The notes under the pieces were generated by a model that worked only from the letters and a program-made list of their open reading frames with translations, did no database searches and was not told where the DNA came from. This document shows, piece after piece, positions 16,092 through 22,133 of a DNA stretch of 22,133 nucleotides (its first letter is position 1; every line of letters begins with the position of its first letter). Location: contig JBJKPP010000253.1 in assembly GCA_046706145.1 (NCBI GenBank), positions 1 to 22,133 of the forward strand, given 5' to 3'. Source of the stretch: JBJKPP01 sp046706145. GTDB taxonomy: Bacteria; Bacteroidota; Ignavibacteria; Ignavibacteriales; Ignavibacteriaceae. The translations under genes and the position numbers were made by a program.

Positions 16092-16655
16092 TTACAATTT
16101 AAGTGTTAAAGTTTCAGCAACATCAAATCCAATTCCCATGCCTAATCCAATTAACATTCCCATTTGTAAATAAAAAAATAGCATTGGAATAAGTTGAATT
16201 CTCATATCAAAAAGGAGCGTAAAGAACAAAATTAAAATTAAACATGCTACAATATTACATGCGCCCAAAATAACTCCTAACCCGAGTGCCCGAATATATT
16301 TCATGTTCTGTACCTGCGGGATAAACCAAACTTTGTACAAATACAGGCTTAACCAGATTGCTGCAAAACTTAAAATATCCCTCAAAGCAAATTTAAAGGT
16401 ATGTTCACTATAAATAGTGAAATTGATGATTAGCAAAATAATTGTAAATAGAATAGAATCTTTTTTATCCCGAAATTTTAAAGCGGCATAAGCTATTGCT
16501 CCCACCAAGCCAAACGTTATAAAAGCAAAACTTGGAGAACGATGATTAAACACATGTGTCTGAAAAAATATTACTCCTATAATTATGCTGAATATCAATC
16601 CACAAATTACAGTGTAAAGAAATTTTTTTATATCGAACTTATTATTTGATTCCAA
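16092..16655 (-). CDS. unrecognised six-helix membrane protein
   Basis: I do not recognise this 187-residue hydrophobic protein. It has a basic, polar N-terminus (ESNNKFDIKKF) followed by six hydrophobic helices with short loops. The last helices are rich in glycine and small residues (LGLGVILGACNIVACLILIL, and MGMLIGLGMGIGFDVAE). No catalytic or transport motif stands out. The chosen start is TTG at 16655 because GGAGGGG (16664-16658) lies just upstream. A TTG at 16697 would be 14 residues longer and would put that purine-rich site inside the gene. It is transcribed divergently from the peroxidase, sharing a short intergenic region with it. It may be restricted to a narrow group of bacteria (inference). 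Confidence 0.7.
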   Translation of the reverse strand: MESNNKFDIKKFLYTVICGLIFSIIIGVIFFQTHVFNHRSPSFAFITFGLVGAIAYAALKFRDKKDSILFTIILLIINFTIYSEHTFKFALRDILSFAAIWLSLYLYKVWFIPQVQNMKYIRALGLGVILGACNIVACLILILFFTLLFDMRIQLIPMLFFYLQMGMLIGLGMGIGFDVAETLTLKL

Positions 16656-16752
16656 CGCCCCTCCAATTAAATATAAGTATGCAACTCGAAAATTCAATGA
16701 AATATAATCTTAAATAGGAAAGGAACCAAACAAATATTAAATAGTCACTATA

Positions 16753-16780
16753 TTGATTTAGATATCCGTATTGTTAAAAT
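16753..16780 (+). promoter_or_regulatory. possible promoter of the peroxidase gene
   Basis: TTGATT (16753-16758), a 16-bp spacer and TAAAAT (16775-16780) give a reasonable sigma-70-type site in the divergent region 16698-16871. The predicted start of transcription would be near 16787, just before the palindrome at 16798-16816. The whole region is so AT-rich that similar boxes occur by chance. Confidence 0.3.
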
Positions 16781-16797
16781 TATTTTATCTCCAATTC

Positions 16798-16816
16798 GAA
16801 TATTTAAATAATATTC
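16798..16816. promoter_or_regulatory. 19-bp palindrome upstream of the peroxidase, possible operator
   Basis: GAATATT (16798-16804), TAAAT and AATATTC (16810-16816) form a perfect dyad with 7-bp arms. An outer pair, CAATTC (16792-16797) and GAATTG (16825-16830), extends the symmetry with an offset. It lies 55 nt before the peroxidase ATG. The form (7-bp arms, 5-bp centre, AT-rich) resembles Fur/PerR-class operators, but no consensus is matched exactly. Confidence 0.35.
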
Positions 16817-16871
16817 CATAAATTGAATTGAAATAATTTAATTGGTGCTAAAACTTTATAAGGAACGACAT

Positions 16872-17477
16872 ATGAAATTTGTTAAGATAGCCTTCCTTGC
16901 AGTTGTTGTTTCACTTTCTCTCTTTTTTTATTTACCAAACAATAACATAACGGAGTCAAAATTGGATAAGGGAAAGAAGTCATCGGCAGACAACATCAGC
17001 GACATTTCAGTAAAAGATATGAATGACAAAGTTGTAAATTTATCTTCTTACAAGGGCAAAGTTTTGCTTATAGTTAACGTTGCAAGTAAATGCGGTTTCA
17101 CGCCTCAATACAAAGGACTTGAAGAGTTATATAAACGTTATAAAGATAAAGGTTTTGAAATACTTGGATTTCCTTGTAATGATTTTGGACATCAAGAACC
17201 TGGCACCAATGCCGAAATAAAACAGTTTTGCACTTCAAAATATGATGTTACTTTTAAGTTATTTGATAAAATTAAAGTTTTAGGACCAGAAAAATCACCA
17301 CTTTACGCTAAATTAACTGATAACGATATAACCGGAAAATCTGACATCGGATGGAATTTTGAGAAGTTTCTTATTGATAGAGATGGAAATATTGTAGCCA
17401 GATTCAGAAGTAAAGTTACTCCTCTAAGTGAAGCTATTACTTCTGCAATTGAAAAACAGTTAGTAAAAAAGGACTAA
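16872..17477 (+). CDS. exported 2-Cys glutathione peroxidase-like thiol peroxidase
   Basis: This enzyme reduces hydrogen peroxide or lipid hydroperoxides; the Cys-type members usually take electrons from thioredoxin. An N-terminal hydrophobic segment (residues 4-21) indicates export or membrane anchoring. The peroxidatic Cys74 is in VASKCGFTPQY, Cys102 is in FPCN and the resolving Cys120 is in IKQFC. The spacings of 28 and 46 residues match the yeast Gpx3-type 2-Cys enzymes. Gln108 (GHQEPG), Trp161 and Asn162 (WNFEKF) complete the catalytic tetrad. The usual FPCNQFG is FPCNDFG here; that Gln is not a tetrad residue. The ATG at 16872 follows AAGGA by seven bases; an upstream GTG (16842) has no such site. 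It is the only plus-strand gene, and its stop faces the DUF58 stop 17 nt away. Confidence 0.95.
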   Translation: MKFVKIAFLAVVVSLSLFFYLPNNNITESKLDKGKKSSADNISDISVKDMNDKVVNLSSYKGKVLLIVNVASKCGFTPQYKGLEELYKRYKDKGFEILGFPCNDFGHQEPGTNAEIKQFCTSKYDVTFKLFDKIKVLGPEKSPLYAKLTDNDITGKSDIGWNFEKFLIDRDGNIVARFRSKVTPLSEAITSAIEKQLVKKD

Positions 17478-17494
17478 GTCTTGTATCTGTTTAT

Positions 17495-18403
17495 TTAATA
17501 AAGTTTCTTTCTTTTTTGCAGATAACTAAAAAGTGCTTTATCAAACGAGAAGGATGTATCAAGCAAGTTATATTCGATGTTTGAGTTTCTGCATTCGGTT
17601 TTTATCCTGTCAATAAACTCATTCATTGCATCTCTGTAAGATTTTTGAATTTGGTAGGGCTGGGTAGTAATTTCCTCTTCAGTTTCCATATCTTTAAAAA
17701 CTGCATCTCTGCCAAAAGCAAAACTTCTTTCCAAAGGGTCGACGATTTGAAAAACTATCACTTCGTTATTCTTATAGCTAAAATGCTTTAATGCTTTAAT
17801 TACGGAGCTTATCTCATCAAACAAATCTGAGATTATGACAACAAGCCCCCTTCTATTAATTTTGTCGGCTATTTCGTTCAGCGATTCGGCAGTGTTTGTT
17901 TTGGAAGAAGCTTCGGCCCTGTTTAATGTCTTAAGAATTTCGTGCAGGTAAATCCGTGAAGCTTTTGGGGGAAGATATTCATTTATTTTTTCTGCATATA
18001 AAGAAATTCCAACTGCATCTTGCTGTTTAAGCATCATATACGAAAGTGATGCTGCTAGTATGAGTCCATATTCCAATTTTTTAATATTATCTTTAGATGC
18101 ATAGTCCATTGATTTGCTTGTATCTAATAATATATAACTTTTTAAGTTGGTTTCTTCTTCAAATTGTTTAATGAAATATCTTTCTGTTTTTCCGTACACT
18201 TTCCAATCCACTGTCTTTAAATTATCTCCTTGCATATATGGACGGTGTTCCGAGAATTCCACACTGAATCCATGATAAGGACTTTTGTGAAGGCCAACAA
18301 TAAATCCTTCAACTACCATGCGGGCTTTTAATTCAAGCGAGTTTAATTTTGAGACTATGGCAGGGTCTAAATACTTCTTAGAATCAACTAGGGGATTTTT
18401 CAT
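17495..18403 (-). CDS. DUF58 (VWA-like) domain protein
   Basis: A 302-residue cytosolic protein of the DUF58 family. The conserved stretch at 51-84 is visible (SEHRPYMQGDNLKTVDWKVY followed by GKTERYFIKQFEEE). A VWA-like fold follows, with DTSKS (Asp94, Ser96, Ser98) as a MIDAS-type metal site. The rest (LVVIISDLFDE, VIVFQIVDPLE) continues the alternating strand-helix pattern. DUF58 proteins usually act beside a MoxR-type AAA+ ATPase, and often with BatA/B-like VWA membrane proteins, as a chaperone-like module for envelope or metal-enzyme assembly. No MoxR gene is visible in this window. The ATG overlaps the stop of the upstream lipoprotein gene by one base (TAATG), so the two are coupled. 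Confidence 0.93.
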   Translation of the reverse strand: MKNPLVDSKKYLDPAIVSKLNSLELKARMVVEGFIVGLHKSPYHGFSVEFSEHRPYMQGDNLKTVDWKVYGKTERYFIKQFEEETNLKSYILLDTSKSMDYASKDNIKKLEYGLILAASLSYMMLKQQDAVGISLYAEKINEYLPPKASRIYLHEILKTLNRAEASSKTNTAESLNEIADKINRRGLVVIISDLFDEISSVIKALKHFSYKNNEVIVFQIVDPLERSFAFGRDAVFKDMETEEEITTQPYQIQKSYRDAMNEFIDRIKTECRNSNIEYNLLDTSFSFDKALFSYLQKRKKLY

Positions 18404-18903
18404 TAAATAGGTTTTTCGCCTTTTCTCTTAAGTATTTCTTCAGCAGGAACTCCCATATATTTTAGTTCCTCTTTCACTGATTGAGCCAGTTGATTTTCAG
18501 GATATTTTTGAAGAAATAAATTGTAGGAATCCTTAGCTCTATCATAATCTTTCAAATCATTATCATATATGAACCCCTGCATAAATAATGCATCCGGTGC
18601 CTTTGAATACTTAGGATATTTGCTGGCAATTTCACCATAAAACTCAGCCGCATAATTTAGCGATTCATCTTTTGATATATCTTTTATCATGTTGTTGCGA
18701 TACATGCTTGCCAGTTGAAAAAGAGCATCCGGAGCAAGTTTGCTATTAGGGTATTTATTGACCAATGATTTGAAAGCTTGTGCAGCATCTGAGTAATTTT
18801 GCTTCTTTAAGTTTGCTTTTGCTTCTTGCATATAGGCTGTGTCAGATTTTCCGCATCCCCAAATTAGGAGCATTACAAACGATAGAAATACAAGTTTTTT
18901 CAT
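18403..18903 (-). CDS. TPR lipoprotein, BamD/YbgF-like
   Basis: A 166-residue lipoprotein: MKKLVFLSFVMLLIWGCGKS, where the LIWGC lipobox makes the cysteine the acylated residue. The mature part is three tetratricopeptide-like repeats; each carries the A/Y-x-F/Y-x3-V/I-x-K/Q-YP pattern (FKSLVNKYPNSKLAPDALFQ, FYGEIASKYPKYSKAPDALF, YNLFLQKYPENQLAQSVKEE). This resembles BamD and YbgF/CpoB-type scaffolds, but it is shorter than BamD (about 240-280 residues), so a direct role in outer-membrane protein assembly is not claimed. The ATG at 18903 is preferred over a TTG at 18912. Its link to DUF58 by a one-base overlap suggests they work together. Confidence 0.88.
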   Translation of the reverse strand: MKKLVFLSFVMLLIWGCGKSDTAYMQEAKANLKKQNYSDAAQAFKSLVNKYPNSKLAPDALFQLASMYRNNMIKDISKDESLNYAAEFYGEIASKYPKYSKAPDALFMQGFIYDNDLKDYDRAKDSYNLFLQKYPENQLAQSVKEELKYMGVPAEEILKRKGEKPI

Positions 18904-18929
18904 TTCGTCCAAGTTATTTGATAAACAAA

Positions 18930-18958
18930 AAAATATCTATTTGCAAAAAAAGTATCAA
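18930..18958 (-). promoter_or_regulatory. possible promoter of the lipoprotein-DUF58 pair
   Basis: On the minus strand TTGATA (18958-18953), a 17-bp spacer and TATTTT (18935-18930) form a good sigma-70-like site in the 72-nt gap after purE. The start of transcription would be near 18923 and the leader would be about 20 nt. Confidence 0.35.
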
Positions 18959-18975
18959 TTCAAATAATCACGCTT

Positions 18976-19479
18976 TCAATCTTTCCTGCCAGTAGGCAAG
19001 TTCTTGTTTTTGCCTAAAGATTCTTGTTCCATCCTTTTTTTGTAGGCAATAATTTTTCTTTGAAGAACAGGGTTTGATATTCCTAATATCTCAGCAGCTA
19101 AAATACCTGCATTTTTTGCCTGGTTTATCGCAACAGTTGCAACCGGTACGCCTCCCGGCATTTGTACGATAGAAAGTAAAGAATCCAACCCATCTAAAGA
19201 TTTCGATTTTACAGGAACACCTATAACCGGTAAAGGAGAATGTGCCGCAGTCATACCCGGGAGATGTGCCGCACCTCCGGCGCCGGCGATTATTACTTTA
19301 ATCCCTTTCTCGTGTGCTAAAGATGAATACTCAGCCATAAATTTTGGAGTTCTGTGTGCAGAAACTATTTTCACTTCATATTTGATTCCGAATTCATCCA
19401 ATATTTTTGCGGCTTCGTTCATAACAGGAAGGTCAGAGTCACTTCCCATAATAATTCCAACTTCTATCTTGTTAGCCAT
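18976..19479 (-). CDS. purE: 5-(carboxyamino)imidazole ribonucleotide mutase
   Basis: A cytosolic class I PurE that converts N5-CAIR to CAIR, a step of de novo purine synthesis. The signatures are IIMGSDSDLPVM near the start, VSAHRTP and AGAGGAAHLPGMTAAHSPLP (substrate and CO2-handling loops), and VQMPGGVPVATVAI. It has 167 residues from the ATG at 19479; the in-frame TTG at 19488 is three residues longer. AAGGA lies upstream of the ATG. PurK, its partner that makes N5-CAIR, is directly upstream, so the two consecutive steps are co-transcribed. The C-terminus has a short basic tail (GKNKNLPTGRKD) with no known role. Confidence 0.97.
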   Translation of the reverse strand: MANKIEVGIIMGSDSDLPVMNEAAKILDEFGIKYEVKIVSAHRTPKFMAEYSSLAHEKGIKVIIAGAGGAAHLPGMTAAHSPLPVIGVPVKSKSLDGLDSLLSIVQMPGGVPVATVAINQAKNAGILAAEILGISNPVLQRKIIAYKKRMEQESLGKNKNLPTGRKD

Positions 19480-19491
19480 TTTGGTCAATCC

Positions 19492-20625
19492 TTAAATGAT
19501 TATTGCTTTTTCGATTTTCTTTGCTGTTGCTAAAATATAATCAGGATTTTCACCTAGAATTGTAATATGTCCCATCTTTCTGCCAAGCCTGGATTTTTCT
19601 TTTCCGTAAATGTGAAGATGAACATTCTCATCCCTAAGTGCTTTGTTATAATTTTCAACTATTCCCGGTCCAATTCTTTTTCCAAGAAGGTTAATCATTA
19701 CAGCAAAAGGTTTTACCATTTCTGTTGAACCTAAAGGTAAATTTAGCACCGAACGTACATGATTTTCAAATTGTGAGGTTGTACACCCTTCAATAGTGTA
19801 ATGACCGGAATTGTGAGGCCGCGGAGCCATTTCATTTACCAATATTTTATTACTGTCTGTCAGGAACATTTCTATACCGAAAATCCCAAAACCTTTAACT
19901 GCCTTTACTGCTTCAATAGCAATTTCTGCTGCTTCATTTTTAATTTTCTTACTCACTTGTGCAGGTGCAATAACAATATGACAAATATGATCCCTCTGAA
20001 TTGTTTCCACTAAAGGATAAGCTTTCACTTCCCTTTTCGTCCGCACAACCATTATTGCAAGTTCTTTAGTGAAATTAATAAATTCTTCACCCATAAGTGC
20101 GGAATGACGTTTGGTTAATTGCTCTGCTCCGTCATTAAAGCTTTTCTTACTTGTTACTAGAGAGTTACCATAACCATCGTAACCCATTTTTCTGGACTTT
20201 AGTACAAATTTCTTTCCTAATTCTAAAGAAATTTTTTCATACTCAGAAGTTTTATAAATCTCCATAAACCGGGCGACAGGAATTTTAGCACTTTTTAAGG
20301 TTTGCTTTTGAATTAGTTTATCTTGTATCAAAGAGATAGTCAAAGATGACGGCAGCATTTTTTTACCCAAATTTTCGATAAACTCAAGATATTTATAATC
20401 TACAAATTCATTCTCCAGTGTAATGATGTCAGACTTTTCACTAAAATTTTTAAGAAGTTTCTTATTTTCAACCCAGCCTACAAATTCATTGTGTGTTAAT
20501 TGTCCTGCAGGAGAGTCTTTTATTTTTTCTAAAATTGCTATATCGAATCCAAGCTTATAAGCCTGGTAAGCCGACATACGTGCTAGCTGTCCGCCTCCAA
20601 GAATTCCAATGCAAGTTCTTTCCAA
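19492..20625 (-). CDS. purK: 5-(carboxyamino)imidazole ribonucleotide synthase
   Basis: An ATP-grasp enzyme that joins AIR, bicarbonate and ATP to make N5-CAIR for PurE. The N-terminal ILGGGQLARMSAYQA glycine-rich loop (8-22) begins the first domain. SRKMGYDGYGN (144-154) belongs to the ATP-grasp core, and NEMAPRPHNSGHYTIEG (264-280) is the PurK signature, carrying metal-binding acids and the substrate loop. The length of 377 residues is normal. The start is TTG at 20625, six bases after AAGGA; the family's N-terminus begins only a few residues later, so no start further downstream is possible. The gap to purE is 12 nt. Confidence 0.97.
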   Translation of the reverse strand: MERTCIGILGGGQLARMSAYQAYKLGFDIAILEKIKDSPAGQLTHNEFVGWVENKKLLKNFSEKSDIITLENEFVDYKYLEFIENLGKKMLPSSLTISLIQDKLIQKQTLKSAKIPVARFMEIYKTSEYEKISLELGKKFVLKSRKMGYDGYGNSLVTSKKSFNDGAEQLTKRHSALMGEEFINFTKELAIMVVRTKREVKAYPLVETIQRDHICHIVIAPAQVSKKIKNEAAEIAIEAVKAVKGFGIFGIEMFLTDSNKILVNEMAPRPHNSGHYTIEGCTTSQFENHVRSVLNLPLGSTEMVKPFAVMINLLGKRIGPGIVENYNKALRDENVHLHIYGKEKSRLGRKMGHITILGENPDYILATAKKIEKAIII

Positions 20626-20657
20626 TAAATTTCCTTTTTAATATGTTCAGTTATTGC

Positions 20658-22133
20658 TCAATTAGAAATATTTCTCCAGTTAAAGACATAAACCGAATCC
20701 TGGTTTATTCTAATACAAACTGCGCCAAGTTTATCAGTTCTATAAACTTTAGAACCGAAAGACCTGAGTCTATTCACAACAATTTGCGAAGGTTGATGAT
20801 AACTATTCTGAATTCCATCACTTATTAGACTGAATTTCGGTTTAACAAACTTAATGAATTTTTCAGAAGAACTTGTGATACTGCCATGATGAGCGACCTT
20901 AAGAACATTTGAATGAAGAAATTTCCCGTAAGTTTTAGCCAGCCGTTTTTCCTCTGGTTTTTCCATATCGCCAGTAAATAAAATTGATTTGCCTCCATAC
21001 TCAACCTTTATAGCGCCACTCCTATTATTTTTTGATGCTTTTTGATAAAAAGCATTGTTTTCATTATTTAGCATATAAATTTTGGAGTGCGGTAAAGTTA
21101 TTTCCCTTTTGCTGTAATAAGAATACGGCACATGATTTTCCCTTAAGAATTTTTCAAATCTTACATCTACTCCATCCTGAGAATCAATCTTTGTCTTATA
21201 AATTCTTTTGATTTTATGTTCATGAACCAAGGATAAAAACCCTCCGTAATGATCTAAATCCATATGTGAGACAAAACCATAGTCAATCTTTTTTATTCCC
21301 AAATAATTCAATAGTGGAATAATTACTCTTTCACCGTTGTCGTAATATTCGGAAACTCTTCCAGCATCTATCAAAGCTGTTTTGCCGCTAGGGAATTTTA
21401 GAAGAAAAGAATCACCCTGCCCTACATCGATCATCATAAGGTTCAACTGTCCAGGCTTGAAAATTTGCTTATTATCTAAAGAAGAAAAAACTGAAAAAGT
21501 TAAACCACATAATAAAAGTGTTAAAGCTATTGCTAAAGCGGACTTAAATTTCTTGATTGCAAACAGACTTATTACTAATAAAATATAAAAGACAATCGCA
21601 TCATAAGTTGAAAAGTTTTGTATTAAAACGTGCGAGAAACTTAGACTCCCACTAAAATTAATTAATTTCAAAGTATAGTGAACAATTATTTCGTTAGCAT
21701 AAGCATATATGAACGCAACATGTGAAAAAAAGATATTGAAAAGTAAGGCCGTTAATCCCAGGGCTATTATTATTCCGATAACCGGAATTACTACAAGATT
21801 TGCGAGAACTGAGATGAGAGAAAGCCTGCCAAAATAAATCAATACAAAAGGAATAGTTCCAAGTTGAGCGCTGATCGTCAAAATGCAAAATTGAAGGAGC
21901 CGTTTCAATAAAGTATGCGACATTATAAAATCCGATTTTGCGACTCTTTGATTTAAGACCGGGTAAATTAGCCCAATGGCAAGGACAGCAGAGAAAGACA
22001 ATTGGAACCCGGAATTATATAAATCGCCTGGGCTAAAAATTAAAATGACCAGAGCAGCAATAAATGTTGAGTTTATTAAATTGGTGCTTCTGTTGCTAAT
22101 AAACGAAATGATAATAACTATGGCCATTATCGA
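20658..22133 (-). CDS. comEC: ComEC/Rec2-family DNA uptake channel, 5' truncated by window
   Basis: The inner-membrane channel protein needed to bring transforming single-stranded DNA into the cytoplasm. The N-terminal OB/DUF4131 part and the first helices are beyond the window; the frame is open to the last base. What remains is the end of the competence domain (about residues 1-210 from the ATG at 22127; multiple helices, FQLSFSAVLAIGLIYPVLN is typical) and the C-terminal metallo-beta-lactamase-like domain. That domain shows MIDVGQGDSFLL (232-243), SHMDLDHYGG with His288, Asp290, Asp292 and His293, LFTGDME and VAHHGS (411-416). The intact metal motif suggests that the beta-lactamase-like nuclease domain is functional. 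No other competence gene is nearby. purK begins 32 nt after its stop. Confidence 0.95.
   Translation of the reverse strand, partial: SIMAIVIIISFISNRSTNLINSTFIAALVILIFSPGDLYNSGFQLSFSAVLAIGLIYPVLNQRVAKSDFIMSHTLLKRLLQFCILTISAQLGTIPFVLIYFGRLSLISVLANLVVIPVIGIIIALGLTALLFNIFFSHVAFIYAYANEIIVHYTLKLINFSGSLSFSHVLIQNFSTYDAIVFYILLVISLFAIKKFKSALAIALTLLLCGLTFSVFSSLDNKQIFKPGQLNLMMIDVGQGDSFLLKFPSGKTALIDAGRVSEYYDNGERVIIPLLNYLGIKKIDYGFVSHMDLDHYGGFLSLVHEHKIKRIYKTKIDSQDGVDVRFEKFLRENHVPYSYYSKREITLPHSKIYMLNNENNAFYQKASKNNRSGAIKVEYGGKSILFTGDMEKPEEKRLAKTYGKFLHSNVLKVAHHGSITSSSEKFIKFVKPKFSLISDGIQNSYHQPSQIVVNRLRSFGSKVYRTDKLGAVCIRINQDSVYVFNWRNISN

Noticed and set aside
16753..16816. Riboswitch or small RNA in the divergent region
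   Set aside because: Only A-T-rich short dyads are present; no known riboswitch core was recognised.
20493..20828. Plus-strand 111-codon frame across the purK-comEC junction
   Set aside because: It covers well-supported coding sequence on the other strand, and no promoter or ribosome site is visible.
1..22133. tRNA, rRNA, CRISPR arrays, IS ends, phage genes
   Set aside because: No cloverleaf, regular spaced repeats, transposase or integrase motifs were seen on either strand.

Overview
The window is AT-rich bacterial chromosome made almost entirely of housekeeping and envelope genes, nearly all on the minus strand. No tRNA, rRNA, CRISPR array, insertion sequence or phage gene was seen. The family variants (Bacteroidota-style S41 protease with a long C-terminal region, Wzi-type outer-membrane barrel, cysteine-rich TrpRS, trpS-scpA-scpB-rluB order) point to the Bacteroidota/Ignavibacteriota side of the FCB group. 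Shine-Dalgarno sites are visible at several genes (GAGGTG, GGAGG, AAGGA), which fits an Ignavibacteria-like organism better than a typical Bacteroidia. This placement is inference; no marker gene proves it.

Layout from high to low coordinates, which is the direction of transcription for most genes: (A) 22133-17495: comEC (its 5' part lies outside the window), purK, purE, a TPR lipoprotein and a DUF58 protein. (B) 17477-16872: an exported 2-Cys glutathione-peroxidase-like enzyme, the only plus-strand gene, with a palindrome in its upstream region. (C) 16655-13118: four integral membrane proteins (an unknown six-helix protein, a TMEM175-type K+ channel, a GDPD-membrane-domain-like protein and a CPBP protease), then a two-helix small protein and an HNH nuclease. 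(D) 12042-1: a long co-directional chain trpS-scpA-scpB-rluB-dacB-lysS, then GT2 glycosyltransferase - Wzi-like barrel - S41 protease - DUF3108 protein - gamma-carbonic-anhydrase-like protein - metallo-beta-lactamase-fold hydrolase (cut by the window edge). Most neighbours in D are 0-20 nt apart or overlap.

Functional groupings: PurK and PurE are consecutive steps of purine synthesis. ScpA and ScpB are the non-SMC condensin subunits, so chromosome segregation is transcribed with translation genes (trpS, lysS), ribosome maturation (rluB) and peptidoglycan trimming (dacB). The GT2/Wzi/S41/DUF3108 block looks like a surface-polysaccharide and envelope-quality group. The two most checkable oddities are an HNH nuclease gene whose conserved N-terminus extends upstream of any ATG/GTG/TTG codon, and a TrpRS with a cysteine set like that of iron-sulfur TrpRS enzymes. 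I found no convincing new defence, secretion or mobile system.
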